64,000 bases of DNA from Cupriavidus sp. D384 (GCF_001652915.1 NZ_BBQI01000043.1:44982-108981), one strand, 5' to 3'. Shown: positions 35,249-44,611, counted from the stretch's first letter. Notes: generated from the sequence alone by a model not told the origin. Translations and numbers: made by a program.

Positions 35249-36901
35249 TCACACTATCCGGCGCAGGCGTGAAAGCTGGGGTTCCACACGATGGGCTACC
35301 ACCGCATTCGCATATTTGATGCGATGAGCCATGCCGTCAAACGAGGCCTCCCATGCGAAAATGACCGCTGTACCAATGTTGTAGAGAGCAGATGCCACGT
35401 CACGCGCGGCACCTTCATTCTTAGCTGAGATTTCTCGCTCGGCGAAGTCGAGCACTTCATTCAAGGTCAGTCGGAGACCGTTCTGAGTTTCCGGCGGGGC
35501 TTGTTCGAGCAAAATTGAGAGATGACTTGCATAGGCGCCGAGAGCCCCTTCCTTTGCCGATGCGCGATAGACATCCAGCGCCACGATATTGCTGGTGCCT
35601 TCCCAAATCGAGCCAAGAAGCGCCTCGCGAACCAGTCGCGGCTCGGTCCACTCTTCGATGTAGCCACACCCGCCACGCACCTCCATTGCATCGCTGGTGA
35701 CTTTTCTCGCGTCGCGGCATGCACGGAACTTGATAAGAGGCGTCATGATTCGAACCGCCTTCTTTGCCACCTCGTCGCCGCTATCTGCGCGTTGAAGCAT
35801 GGCCGCCACTTGGAATGCGAAGGAGCGCGCTTGCTCGGTGGGAAGCGCCATCTTTTCAAGCTGACGACTCATGAGCGGGAGATTAGCCAACGAACGGCCA
35901 AAGGCTTGGCGATTTGCCGCCACATAGTTGGCCTCAGTCAGCGCTCTTCTCATCAGCGCCCCGGAGCGGACGCCATTGGAAAGGCGAGAGCTGTTGACCA
36001 TCTCTGCCATTTGCTGGAAGCCCTTACCAACCTCTCCGATGAGATAGGCTTCCGCGCCCTCGAATCGAATCTCACCACTGGCCATCGACCGCGTGCCAAG
36101 CTTGTCCTTGAGTCGGATGATGCGATAATCGTTCGGACTGCCGTCGCGCTTGACGCGCGGCATAAGAAACAGGCTTACACCCGCCATTCCTGTTGGTGCG
36201 TAGTCAGGTCGAGCCAAGACCATAGCGACCTCGGCACTCGCATTCGAACAGAACCACTTGTCGCCGAAAAGCTGCCAGTCGTCTCCGTGTCGACGAGCAA
36301 TGGTCGCGGTCTGTGCAATGTCCGAGCCGGCTCCTTGCTCGGTCATGAACATCGCTCCCTGGATATAGGTGTCCGCATCAAGCGACGTTAGCCGACCAAA
36401 ATACTCCTCGACCAGTTGCTGGCTACCGTACTTCTTGAGAGTACGCGTCAACGAGTCGGTCATGTTCACCGGGCAGGTCAGGCCGAATTCAGCCTGGCTG
36501 AAGAGGTAAAACAAGGTGTACTTGGCGACGGGAGGCAACGGTGCGTGCCAGCCGAGCACTCCCGGGACGTGAGAGGCTGCGGCCAGCCCAAATTCGGAGA
36601 ATGCCCATCGCTCCAACTCCTGGTATGCAGGGTCCTTGACGACCTCGCTGCAATCATTGCCCTGCCGCGTCCGTACCACGAGCTCAGGGGGATGTTTGTC
36701 AGCACGAGCAGCTAGCTTCTCGAGGTGCCCACCCGCGAGACCGCCCAGCCGTTGAAGGTGTGGCGTCAAATGCGACAACAGTTCTGGGGAAAGATAGAGC
36801 GACAGCAGTGGAAGTAGGTCTGCATCTGCCGTGAAAAGATTGATCCCCATGCTGTCGGGGATATTGTTCTGCACAGTAGAAAGATCTTTCAAATTGGACA
36901 T
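35249..36901 (-). CDS. AidB-like acyl-CoA dehydrogenase
   Basis: This 550-residue acyl-CoA dehydrogenase has the long C-terminal domain of the AidB-like branch. Visible motifs are 'MFMTEQGAGSDIAQTATIA', 'LGTRSMASGEIRFEGAEAYLIGE', 'EVRGGCGYIEEWTEPRLVREALL' and 'SIWEGTSNIVALDVYRA'. AidB itself is linked to alkylation stress, but catabolic paralogues of this size are common in Burkholderiales. Its position next to a Bug receptor and a divergent LysR gene suggests a catabolic oxidation step. The base is the Glu of the WEGT motif. Confidence 0.9.
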   Translation of the reverse strand: MSNLKDLSTVQNNIPDSMGINLFTADADLLPLLSLYLSPELLSHLTPHLQRLGGLAGGHLEKLAARADKHPPELVVRTRQGNDCSEVVKDPAYQELERWAFSEFGLAAASHVPGVLGWHAPLPPVAKYTLFYLFSQAEFGLTCPVNMTDSLTRTLKKYGSQQLVEEYFGRLTSLDADTYIQGAMFMTEQGAGSDIAQTATIARRHGDDWQLFGDKWFCSNASAEVAMVLARPDYAPTGMAGVSLFLMPRVKRDGSPNDYRIIRLKDKLGTRSMASGEIRFEGAEAYLIGEVGKGFQQMAEMVNSSRLSNGVRSGALMRRALTEANYVAANRQAFGRSLANLPLMSRQLEKMALPTEQARSFAFQVAAMLQRADSGDEVAKKAVRIMTPLIKFRACRDARKVTSDAMEVRGGCGYIEEWTEPRLVREALLGSIWEGTSNIVALDVYRASAKEGALGAYASHLSILLEQAPPETQNGLRLTLNEVLDFAEREISAKNEGAARDVASALYNIGTAVIFAWEASFDGMAHRIKYANAVVAHRVEPQLSRLRRIV

Positions 36902-37253
36902 TGGATATCTCGATTCAAGAACATGAAGGTTGTGCGGCTTCAGGTGCGAGTCTTATGCATCGCCCGCCCTTTTATGCGAAGCGAGCCCGTAAGTAGCCGA
37001 GGTGCGGTCCAGCTTTTTTGGTGCTATTAGTCCGGCAAGTCGTCTCCGCGGACGACAATTTCCGTAGCTGCGGTTTGAGGATGTGTGAGCACTTCGCCAA
37101 TGCACATCACAGAAGGCAGGTTCGCCTGCTGCCATTACCCCTTGCGCAAGAGGCTGACCTTCGTCGCCTTCAATTGCAATTTTTAGGTTGAGGCACTGAT
37201 TCGGTCCAATTGAAAATTTGACTCCGTTGATTCGCCGAGAATATCGTCCCAGG
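36902..37253. other. 352-bp divergent intergenic region (AidB-like / LysR 2)
   Basis: It separates the AidB-like gene (minus) from LysR 2 (plus) and so should contain the LysR binding site. I did not find a convincing long palindrome. Open frames here on the minus strand look like shadows. Confidence 0.45.
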
Positions 37254-38138
37254 ATGGAGCTACGACACCTCAAATACTTCGTCGCGCTGGCAGAGGAACT
37301 GCATTTCCACAGGGCCGCCGACCGCCTCGCCATCTCGCAGCCCCCGCTAAGTACCGCGATCAAGCAGCTCGAAGAGGAGCTTGGAACGTCTCTCTTTCAG
37401 AGAAGTACCAAAGCAGTCGCCCTCACCTCAGCGGGCGCTGCCTTCTATCCAGAGGCAGTGCGACTACTCGGACAGCTGGAAGCGGCATGCGCGGTGGCGC
37501 GCGAAGTCGGTGCGGGCCGGCGCGGACTCCTCAAGCTAGGCTTTGTGGGGGGGATGGTATTGCGCGGTCTTCCCGAGACACTCGAGCAATATCGTGACGA
37601 GGCAAACCGGGTCACCGTGTCGCTTCGAGAAATGAGTTCGGCCGACCAAATCGCCGCCATTGCGCACGGACAGCTCGCGGGGGGATTTCTTCACGCAGGG
37701 GTACTGCCTACTGGAATGGCGTCCATGATCATCGGGGACGAACCGTTTGTAGCCTGCGTCCCAGAAAATCACCCATTGGCGGGCTTAGACCGAATCGAGA
37801 CTGGTGACCTCTTTGACGAAGACATGATTCTCTTCACCCGGGACGTGTCTCCTGGCTATTACGATAGCGTGACCGCGCTGTGCGGTGAGGCAGGATTCTC
37901 GCCCCGGGTACGGCACCATGTCACACACTGGCTCACCGCGCTCCTGCTTATCTCCCGCGGAGTAGGTATCGCGATTCTGCCGGATGCGTTCCGCAACGTT
38001 TCAATGGAGGGCATCCGGTTCCTGAATCTCACGCCTTCGAAAGTCCGATCGGTTGCATATTTTGTCTGGGCCCAGTCGAACGACGACCCGGCGCTGAAAG
38101 AGTTCGTCCGCTACGCTCGTGAAAGGCTCGGCCGCTAA
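37254..38138 (+). CDS. LysR-family transcriptional regulator 2
   Basis: This 294-residue LysR protein has the N-terminal 'MELRHLKYFVALAEELHFHRAADRLAISQPPLSTAIKQLEEELG' type HTH (20-residue pieces conserved in the BenM/CatM-like branch) and an effector domain from about residue 90. The start is fixed by this very common N-terminus. It is divergent from the AidB-like/Bug 6 operon, the classical arrangement of a LysR activator and its target. The inducer is likely a pathway acid or CoA ester. Confidence 0.93.
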   Translation: MELRHLKYFVALAEELHFHRAADRLAISQPPLSTAIKQLEEELGTSLFQRSTKAVALTSAGAAFYPEAVRLLGQLEAACAVAREVGAGRRGLLKLGFVGGMVLRGLPETLEQYRDEANRVTVSLREMSSADQIAAIAHGQLAGGFLHAGVLPTGMASMIIGDEPFVACVPENHPLAGLDRIETGDLFDEDMILFTRDVSPGYYDSVTALCGEAGFSPRVRHHVTHWLTALLLISRGVGIAILPDAFRNVSMEGIRFLNLTPSKVRSVAYFVWAQSNDDPALKEFVRYARERLGR

Positions 38139-38208
38139 AGTGTGCACGCTGCCACTGGCGGCTGCCGAGTAGGTCACCGTTTCCGACCAGGTTCCACCTG
38201 TCTGCTAG

Positions 38209-38643
38209 TTAGCGATCTGACGACGGGCGTGCCAGTTTAGCGATGGTTCCCTGCGCAACCGCGCAGAGTTTTTCCCCTTCAGCAGATACCACGAACACAT
38301 CACAGCGGCTTACCGCCTGGGTCTTCCCCGTATGCAAACACTGGGCTTTCGCAACGATATAGTCGCCAATGGCCGGCCGGAGATAGTTGATCTTCATCTC
38401 CGACGTTACAACCGGTGCGTCCATTGCAAGGGCGGCCGCGATTGTCAGCGCGTTATCTGCGGCATAGGAAACGACGCCGCCATGTAAGAATCCATGCTGC
38501 TGCTTCAGATCATCACGCGTCGGCACCTTCAACTCACAAGAGCCCTCGCCTACCGCAATCACTTCAGCGCCCAGAAGAGTCGTGAACGGCTGTGAGTTGA
38601 CCCGTGCCCGGACCTCCTCCAGTTTCCTTGGATCTTGAATCAT
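38209..38643 (-). CDS. PaaI-like hot-dog thioesterase
   Basis: This 144-residue hot-dog fold protein has 'QQHGFLHGGVVSYAADNALTIAAALAM', which contains the HGG turn and the helix aspartate used by PaaI/YbgC-like thioesterases, and 'EMKINYLRPAIGDYIVAKA'. These enzymes release free acids from CoA esters, often rescuing CoA when intermediates accumulate. The start at 38643 gives the usual family length; a longer in-frame reading to 38769 is not protein-like. It is convergent with LysR 2. Confidence 0.9.
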   Translation of the reverse strand: MIQDPRKLEEVRARVNSQPFTTLLGAEVIAVGEGSCELKVPTRDDLKQQHGFLHGGVVSYAADNALTIAAALAMDAPVVTSEMKINYLRPAIGDYIVAKAQCLHTGKTQAVSRCDVFVVSAEGEKLCAVAQGTIAKLARPSSDR

Positions 38644-38965
38644 GCCGTCTCCGTAGCATTGCCATTGAACCGCTCTCCGACGATGCTCCAAAGATACCGT
38701 CGCTATCGAAAGCATAAAACCTACTACATCACTTACGCCAATATATCGACCCATCCGAGCGTGGGCCAATTCCGCATTCGACTCGGTTGATACTCACCGC
38801 GAATCAGTAGCTCGGTACCGTGAGCGCCAACGGCAGGTGCAGCGAGCCGCTCCAAGGGGACACCCATCCATATCGAATCATTGGGGACTCGCTTGTCCTT
38901 ACCGAGGCGATTAGCGGACTTGCAGCATAATGCACCCTGATACCGTCAGGTCCTGCCATTGCGTC
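38644..38965. other. 322-bp divergent intergenic region
   Basis: It lies between the thioesterase gene (minus) and TetR of the diiron module (plus). A short inverted repeat (CCTGA/TCAGG, 38936-38950) precedes the TetR start. I see nothing else. Confidence 0.4.
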
Positions 38966-39724
38966 ATGTCCACGTCTTCGAAATCTGCTGTCCAGCCCAA
39001 GCCTCGTGCCCGGTCTCGCTCCACCGCGGATGTGGCTGCCCCCCCGGCAACGCCACGCCCGACGAAAGGCATGGTGCGGCCACCGCAGCAGTCGCGCAGC
39101 GAGCAGAACCTGGCCAAGATGGTGGCCGCGTGTCGCACATTGGCCGAGGAGCGCGGCAATCTGGATGACATTTCGCTCCAGGATGTCGTGTCAGCGGCAA
39201 AGACGTCCATCGGCGCGTTCTACAGCCGATTCAAGGACAAGGAAGCGTTCCTGAACTACGTACTGGAAGTGGCGCTCGCCGAAGCCGAGACCGTCACGCG
39301 GGCGTCCATCGCGACAGACGCGGTCTGGCAGGACGCGTCGGCGCACGCCATCGTCGCGCATATCGTGCACTTCTACGTCACGCAATTCCGGCAAAATCGC
39401 GGACTGTTTCGCGGTTCGTTGCGGCACTACGCCGTGCGCGATCCAGAGACGAATCCCATGCGCATGGCCAATCGGCGCATCATCGGGCTGGCCGTGCCGT
39501 GGCTGGCGGCTCAGTTGACGGACCGCACAGCCAAAGCAGCGGAGTTCGAATCGCGGGCAGCGATGCAATTCCTGGTCGGCACGCTTTCCAATGTTCTGCT
39601 GAACGACCCCGGACCGTTACATCTGGACGATGATGCTATCGAAACCCACCTCGTACGCATGATGAATCGCTACCTGGGCGTGCCCGAGCCCACATCCAAG
39701 AGAGCTGCCCGTCGCGACCTGTAA
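38966..39724 (+). CDS. TetR-family regulator A of the diiron oxygenase module
   Basis: This protein of about 252 residues has a basic, Ala/Pro-rich N-terminal tail of roughly 45 residues before the TetR HTH ('LDDISLQDVVSAAKTSIGAFYSRFKDKEAFLNYV'). The ligand domain contains 'GLFRGSLRHYAVRDPETNPM'. It is clearly paralogous to the TetR at 42052 (both have 'SxGAFYxRFxDKExF' and 'AHAIxxxIVxFYVxxFR'). It converges on the diiron oxygenase gene. The exact start is uncertain because 38930 is also in frame. Confidence 0.87.
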   Translation: MSTSSKSAVQPKPRARSRSTADVAAPPATPRPTKGMVRPPQQSRSEQNLAKMVAACRTLAEERGNLDDISLQDVVSAAKTSIGAFYSRFKDKEAFLNYVLEVALAEAETVTRASIATDAVWQDASAHAIVAHIVHFYVTQFRQNRGLFRGSLRHYAVRDPETNPMRMANRRIIGLAVPWLAAQLTDRTAKAAEFESRAAMQFLVGTLSNVLLNDPGPLHLDDDAIETHLVRMMNRYLGVPEPTSKRAARRDL

Positions 39725-39734
39725 TTGGCGACGA

Positions 39735-39756
39735 GGCCGGCGCCGAAGCGCCGGCC
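39735..39756. terminator. Bidirectional GC-rich hairpin between convergent genes
   Basis: Perfect arms GGCCGGCGC and GCGCCGGCC with a CGAA tetraloop lie between the TetR A stop and the diiron oxygenase stop. There is no T-tract, but the position suggests transcription end in both directions. Confidence 0.55.
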
Positions 39757-39774
39757 AGGTGCGAGGGAAGTCGC

Positions 39775-40857
39775 TTAGTGGCCTGTGCCTTGCACCGCGG
39801 TGATGGTGTCCGCCACATGGCGGCGCGCATCGAATTCTTCGGCCACCTTCTGATCCTGTGCGAACTGGGCCTCGACGTCGACGTTGGCAAACTCGATGGC
39901 CCCCATGGCCGTGAACGCTTCCTGCACGCGCGGACTCCACAGGCCAATGTCCTTTACCGTCGGCACGATTCGGCTGAACAAGCGATGACGGAACATCCTC
40001 ATGTTCTCCGACTCCAGCACTGCCTTTGCACATTCGTCGGCCGGGAGACCCAGCCGGCTCCATACCTCCTTCTGGTCGAACCGGTCACGCATTTGGTAGC
40101 AGGCTTCGATGACGAAGTCCTCGCGCTCGCGTTGTTCGGCGGCGGTCAGCTGCGGATAGTACCCGCGCAGCGCGGTCCGGCCGAACGCGACGTGACGCGC
40201 TTCGTCCTGCATCACGTACGCGTTGACCGACGCCGCAAGCGGATTCTTCGAATAGTCACGAATACGCTGAAACGCGGCCAAGGCCAACCCTTCGATTAGC
40301 ACTTGCATGCCGAGGTAGCAGAAGTCCCAGCGCGAATCGGCGAGGATGGTTTCCAGCAGCGATTTCAGCCCCGGGGTGATCGGGTAAAGCACACCGACCT
40401 TTTCATGCAGGAGACGGGAGTACACCTCGACGTGGCGAGCTTCGTCCATGGTCTGCGTGGCCGCGTAGAACTTGGCGTCCATCTGCGGCACCATCTGCAC
40501 GATGCGGGCGGCAACCATCAGCGCGCCTTGTTCGCCGTGCAGAAACTGCGACAGCGTATGCGCCTGCTGGTGAACGCGCACGTCGATTCGGTCTTTTTCG
40601 CTCAGCTTGTCCCACAGCGGCGTGCCGTAGATCGGGATCATCCGGTCATCCAGTTCCTGTGGATTCTCCGGGTCGAGCTCCTGGGACCAGTCGATTCGGT
40701 TCGTTGCGTTCCATTGCTGCTTCTTGCTGGTCTCGTAAAGCTGGAGCAGCTTCGACGTGTCGTCGTCATACTCCCAGTTGAATTCGGTGGCCACCTGGCT
40801 ACCGATGCTCCAACCGGTTTGTACTACTGGCAGCGTGTAACGGTGCAGCGATGTCAT
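39775..40857 (-). CDS. Ferritin-like diiron oxygenase
   Basis: This 360-residue helical protein has the ligand pattern of a carboxylate-bridged diiron centre: Glu109 ('LHGEQGAL'), Glu139 and His142 ('MDEARHVEVYSR'), Glu189 ('VLIEGLALAAF'), Glu219 and His222 ('QDEARHVAFGR'). This fits the R2/AurF/desaturase superfamily and not a storage ferritin. It would activate oxygen to hydroxylate or desaturate a substrate, with electrons from the divergently encoded 2Fe-2S reductase. AAGGAG precedes the ATG by six bases. The substrate is unknown; an alcohol product would suit the nearby zinc dehydrogenase. Confidence 0.85.
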   Translation of the reverse strand: MTSLHRYTLPVVQTGWSIGSQVATEFNWEYDDDTSKLLQLYETSKKQQWNATNRIDWSQELDPENPQELDDRMIPIYGTPLWDKLSEKDRIDVRVHQQAHTLSQFLHGEQGALMVAARIVQMVPQMDAKFYAATQTMDEARHVEVYSRLLHEKVGVLYPITPGLKSLLETILADSRWDFCYLGMQVLIEGLALAAFQRIRDYSKNPLAASVNAYVMQDEARHVAFGRTALRGYYPQLTAAEQREREDFVIEACYQMRDRFDQKEVWSRLGLPADECAKAVLESENMRMFRHRLFSRIVPTVKDIGLWSPRVQEAFTAMGAIEFANVDVEAQFAQDQKVAEEFDARRHVADTITAVQGTGH

Positions 40858-40961
40858 TGACGTCTCCTTTGGCATCCTCTGATGGGGTGGCCGATGTACC
40901 GCGAGCCTGCCATGCCGGAGGCGGGTTTATCGGCCTTGTCTTCCTTCGATGCTCCGGCTAT

Positions 40962-40983
40962 AAACAGAAGCATAATTCTGTTT
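40962..40983. promoter_or_regulatory. 22-bp operator palindrome in oxygenase/reductase promoter
   Basis: Perfect eight-base arms AAACAGAA and TTCTGTTT with a six-base spacer lie between the divergent oxygenase and reductase genes. The size and symmetry suit a TetR dimer, with regulator A or B as the candidate binder. Confidence 0.65.
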
Positions 40984-41032
40984 CTGATTAACGCAAGGTC
41001 CGATACAGGTCCGCCGAGCCGGGAGACAACGC

Positions 41033-42055
41033 ATGCAGTTCCATCAGCTGGCCGTGGCCGAAGTGATCAAGGAAACCGAAGATGCGCATTCCTACGCGCT
41101 TTTCGTGCCGGATTCCTTGCAGGCGATGTTCCGCTACAAGTCGGGGCAACACCTGACGTTTCGGGTTAACGTGGATGGGGAATCCCTGAGCCGAAGCTAC
41201 TCGCTGTCCAGCTCGCCTGAAACAGATGGGCCACTCGTAGTCACCGTCAAGCGCATTGCACGGGGCCGGGCATCGAACTGGTTCCATGCCCACGTCAAGC
41301 AGGGCACGATGCTCGACGTCAGTGCGCCGACGGGACGCTTCGTTTGCGATGGGACCGACATGCCGCTGGTGTTCTGCGCTGCAGGCAGCGGCATTACGCC
41401 CGTGATTTCGATGATCCGTTCCGCGCTTGCCACGACGCAGCGCAACATCACGCTCTACTACGCCAATCGCGATATTGAAAGCGTCATCTTCCGGCAAGTT
41501 ATAGACAATCTAGCGGAAGCGCATTCGCATCGCCTGACGCTGGTGATGCACTACGACGCGCGCGACGGCTTTCCGAATGCAGACGCGCTGGCGGCGCTGT
41601 TCGCCACGACGGGCGAATTCCAACTCTATCTTTGCGGCCCCGCACCGTTCATGGCGACCGTGCAACAGGCGGCTGACCTAGCTGGAATCCCGACAGGCCG
41701 CGTACATGTCGAACGATTCGACGCGGCGCCGGCCTCCAGTGTCGAAGCGGCTGACCTCGAGCTGAACTCCGACATTGCATGCGACGCGCAAGTAACGCTG
41801 GGTGGCACTACTCACGTGCTGCGTGTGGATGGCGGCCAGTCGGTGCTACATGCGGCGCTAGCAGCGGGTCTCGATGTACCCTACGCATGCGAGGAAGGAT
41901 ATTGTGGTTCGTGCGCGGCCAAATGCGTGGAAGGAAAGGTTGCGCATGTGCGTAACGACGTGTTCAACGCAGACGATCTCGCGGCTGGCTGGATCCTGAC
42001 CTGCCAGTCCCATCCGCGGGGTGACGGCCCGCTCGCCGTTACCTTCGACGTATGA
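41033..42055 (+). CDS. FAD / 2Fe-2S oxidoreductase (PaaE/KshB type)
   Basis: This 340-residue electron-transfer protein has three parts: a flavin domain with 'SLSRSYSLSSSP' (about 54-65), an NAD(P) domain with 'CAAGSGITPVISMIRSAL' and 'YLCGPAPFM', and a C-terminal plant-type ferredoxin with 'YACEEGYCGSCAAKC' plus a fourth cysteine in 'ILTCQSHP'. Such proteins feed electrons from NAD(P)H to oxygenases. It is divergent from the diiron oxygenase with a palindrome between them, so it is its probable reductase. Its stop overlaps the TetR B start by four bases. Confidence 0.92.
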   Translation: MQFHQLAVAEVIKETEDAHSYALFVPDSLQAMFRYKSGQHLTFRVNVDGESLSRSYSLSSSPETDGPLVVTVKRIARGRASNWFHAHVKQGTMLDVSAPTGRFVCDGTDMPLVFCAAGSGITPVISMIRSALATTQRNITLYYANRDIESVIFRQVIDNLAEAHSHRLTLVMHYDARDGFPNADALAALFATTGEFQLYLCGPAPFMATVQQAADLAGIPTGRVHVERFDAAPASSVEAADLELNSDIACDAQVTLGGTTHVLRVDGGQSVLHAALAAGLDVPYACEEGYCGSCAAKCVEGKVAHVRNDVFNADDLAAGWILTCQSHPRGDGPLAVTFDV

Positions 42056-42744
42056 ATGCGCTGACCGTGACTGCCGTTTCCGATGGCCTGCGACCGCCGC
42101 GCCAGGGTCGCAGCGAGGCGAGCCTGCGCACTATGTTGAAGGCGGGTCAAGTGCTAATGAATGCTTCAGGCAGCGTGACCGGGTTTTCGCTGGCAGAACT
42201 GACGCAAGCCGCCTCCACATCGGTGGGTGCGTTCTATGCGCGATTCCGCGACAAGGAAACGTTCTGCGCACTGGTACTGGACATGACGCTTGCCGAACTG
42301 CGCGGCGGTCTAGATGCACAGATGGCCAGTGATCCAGTCTGGCACGACGGCCCTGCGCACGCCATCTGTGAGCGCATCGTTGGTTTCTATGTCGACACGT
42401 TCCGCAAACATGCAGGACTGTTCGCGGCCTATCTTCGGCACGTGCCTACCGGCGATCCGATTTGGCAACCGATTCGAGAAGCTAACCAGCGCATTCTGGA
42501 TCTGATGGTGCCGTGTCTGGCCAGGCAGGTCCGCGTCGAGCGCGCCAACTGGGCAGACGACGAAATTCGGGCCGTCATCAAGCTGGTCATCAGCGCGCTG
42601 ACAAGCATCGTGCTCGATGTGGCTTCCGGAACTAGCCTGCACGACCCAAAGCTCGCTCATCGGCTGACGCGCATGCTGGACCGCTATCTGGGCGGCCAAG
42701 GCGATCCGAGCAGCGACGCACCAGAGCCCATACGCATGTTCTGA
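42052..42744 (+). CDS. TetR-family regulator B of the diiron oxygenase module
   Basis: This 230-residue TetR protein has 'FSLAELTQAASTSVGAFYARFRDKETF' as DNA-binding region and a ligand domain paralogous to regulator A at 38966. It starts inside the last codon of the reductase gene (ATGA), so it is co-translated with the reductase and likely gives feedback on the module. Two regulators of the same subfamily around one oxygenase suggest either two inducers or a heterodimer. Confidence 0.9.
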   Translation: MNALTVTAVSDGLRPPRQGRSEASLRTMLKAGQVLMNASGSVTGFSLAELTQAASTSVGAFYARFRDKETFCALVLDMTLAELRGGLDAQMASDPVWHDGPAHAICERIVGFYVDTFRKHAGLFAAYLRHVPTGDPIWQPIREANQRILDLMVPCLARQVRVERANWADDEIRAVIKLVISALTSIVLDVASGTSLHDPKLAHRLTRMLDRYLGGQGDPSSDAPEPIRMF

Positions 42745-42816
42745 GTATCACCGACGCAGCGCCGCATCGCGGCCGCGCCGGTATTCGTCGTGGTATCCAA
42801 CAACAGGAGACAAACA

Positions 42817-43923
42817 ATGAAAGCGGCGGTGATGGAACAGATTGGCGCTCCCCTGGCAATTCGCGAGGTCAACATCGGCGAACCGGGGCCGCATGAGGTG
42901 CGAGTACGCACGGCAGCCGTGGGACTGTGCCACAGCGATCTGCATATGCTGCACGGCATCTATCCGCTGCCACTGCCAGCCGTGTTGGGCCATGAAGTGT
43001 CGGGGGTGGTGGAGGCGGTCGGCTCACAGGTCTCAGGCCTGAGGGCTGGCGACCACGTAGTGGGCTGCCTGTCAGTCTACTGCGGACACTGCAAGATATG
43101 CTCCGCCGGTCATCAGGTGCTATGTCAGAACCCGGATGTCAAGCTGCCACCCGGCAAGGCCGATCGCCTGCGATTGGCCGGCAATCCCGATCAGCTGGTT
43201 AGCCAGGTCTTCAACCTGTCAGGCTTTGCCGAGCAGATTCTGGTGCACGAGAACGCGCTGGTGAAGATTCGCGACGACATGCCGCTGGACCGTGCCGCAC
43301 TGCTCGGTTGTGCCGTCATCACGGGCACCGGCGCGGTTTTCCATAGCGCCAAAGTACAGCCTGGCAGCACCGTGGTCGTGGTCGGTTGCGGCGGAATTGG
43401 GCTGTCTGTCATCAATGGCGCTGCAATCGCCGGTGCCGCACGCATCATCGCCGTGGACCGCCTGCCCAGCAAGCTCGAGATGGCACGCCAGTTCGGCGCA
43501 ACAGATGTGGTGGACGCGAGCCAAGGTGATGCCGTGGCGCAGGTGATGTCGCTGACGAACGGCGGTGTCGAATTTGCATTCGAATGCATCGGACTCAAGG
43601 AAACCGCTGAGCAGTGCTATGCGATGCTGGCGCCGGCCGGCGTTGCCACGGTGATCGGCCTGTTCCGACCAGATGCGAAGATCGAACTACCCGCCCTCGA
43701 CTTCCTACGTGAAAAACGCATCCAGGGTTCGATGATGGGATCGAACCGCCTGAGCCTCGACATTCCCCGGCTGGTCGAATTCTATATGCAGGGCCGACTG
43801 CGGCTCGATGAGCTAATCTCGCAGCGTATCTCCCTGGACAACATCAACGAAGGGTTCAACGCCATGCAATCGGGTAGCGTGGCACGTTGCGTTGTCACGT
43901 TCCCCGGTGTTGGCGGGATGTAG
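42817..43923 (+). CDS. Zinc-dependent alcohol dehydrogenase (medium-chain)
   Basis: This 368-residue zinc alcohol dehydrogenase has catalytic zinc ligands in 'GLCHSDLHML' and 'LGHEVSGVVE', the four structural-zinc cysteines in 'YCGHCKICSAGHQVLC', and the NAD motif 'VVGCGGIGLSVINGA'. It oxidises a primary or secondary alcohol with NAD in the cytoplasm; the class resembles enzymes for long-chain or aromatic alcohols. AGGAGACA precedes the ATG. As the last gene of the module it may oxidise the alcohol formed by the diiron oxygenase. Confidence 0.92.
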   Translation: MKAAVMEQIGAPLAIREVNIGEPGPHEVRVRTAAVGLCHSDLHMLHGIYPLPLPAVLGHEVSGVVEAVGSQVSGLRAGDHVVGCLSVYCGHCKICSAGHQVLCQNPDVKLPPGKADRLRLAGNPDQLVSQVFNLSGFAEQILVHENALVKIRDDMPLDRAALLGCAVITGTGAVFHSAKVQPGSTVVVVGCGGIGLSVINGAAIAGAARIIAVDRLPSKLEMARQFGATDVVDASQGDAVAQVMSLTNGGVEFAFECIGLKETAEQCYAMLAPAGVATVIGLFRPDAKIELPALDFLREKRIQGSMMGSNRLSLDIPRLVEFYMQGRLRLDELISQRISLDNINEGFNAMQSGSVARCVVTFPGVGGM

Positions 43924-44029
43924 CCCAATCACGACGGGCAGCAACCGATATTCGGCGCCCCTGCCCTGCAGGCGCCGGATCGGAGCCACAACTACCGCAA
44001 CGCCGAAGGCTAAGCCGGTGTCATTGGCA

Positions 44030-44530
44030 CTATTTCAGTGCTTCCAGAGCACCTTCGTAGTCAGGCTCGTTAGCGATTTCGGGCACCAACTGGCTATAGC
44101 TGACAACGTTGTTCTCATCTAGAACGACCACCGCGCGCGCGGTCACTCCGGCGAGCGGCCCGCTCTTAATATCTACGCCATAGTCGCCCTTGAACTTTGC
44201 ACCACGCTTCAATGAAAGCGGCACCACATTGGCCAAGCCTTCGGTTGCACAGAAGCGCCCCATTGCGAACGGCAAGTCAGCCGAGATAGTCAGTACCACT
44301 GTATTAGCTAACCCGCTGGCGGCTTCGTTGAACTTCCGGGTGGAGGTCTGGCATACCGGAGTGTCGAGGCTTGGCACAATGTTTAGCACCTTCTTCTTCC
44401 CGGCGAAGTCGGCCAATGCGACGTCCTTCAGATCCTTGCCGACGAGCGAGAAGTCGGCTGCCTTTTCACCGACCTTCGGAAATTTTCCTGCTACCTCGAT
44501 CGGCACACCTTTACGGGTGACTGTACTCAT
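44030..44530 (-). CDS. tpx: Thiol peroxidase Tpx
   Basis: This 166-residue atypical two-cysteine peroxiredoxin has the peroxidatic Cys60 in '[16 protein letters not shown]' and resolving Cys94 in 'MGRFCATEG', matching Tpx spacing. '[20 protein letters not shown]' is the usual C-terminal part. It reduces hydrogen peroxide and alkyl hydroperoxides using thioredoxin. The family length of about 166 supports the start at 44530. It is housekeeping in nature and has no clear link to its neighbours, though it sits beside an oxygenase module. Confidence 0.95.
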   Translation of the reverse strand: MSTVTRKGVPIEVAGKFPKVGEKAADFSLVGKDLKDVALADFAGKKKVLNIVPSLDTPVCQTSTRKFNEAASGLANTVVLTISADLPFAMGRFCATEGLANVVPLSLKRGAKFKGDYGVDIKSGPLAGVTARAVVVLDENNVVSYSQLVPEIANEPDYEGALEALK

Positions 44531-44611
44531 AGGTCTACTCCTTGCTTTACAAAAATCAAAGTTGCACTTGGTTTGGCAGGCACTCACGAATTAATCGAGC
44601 CTGCGCTGACG

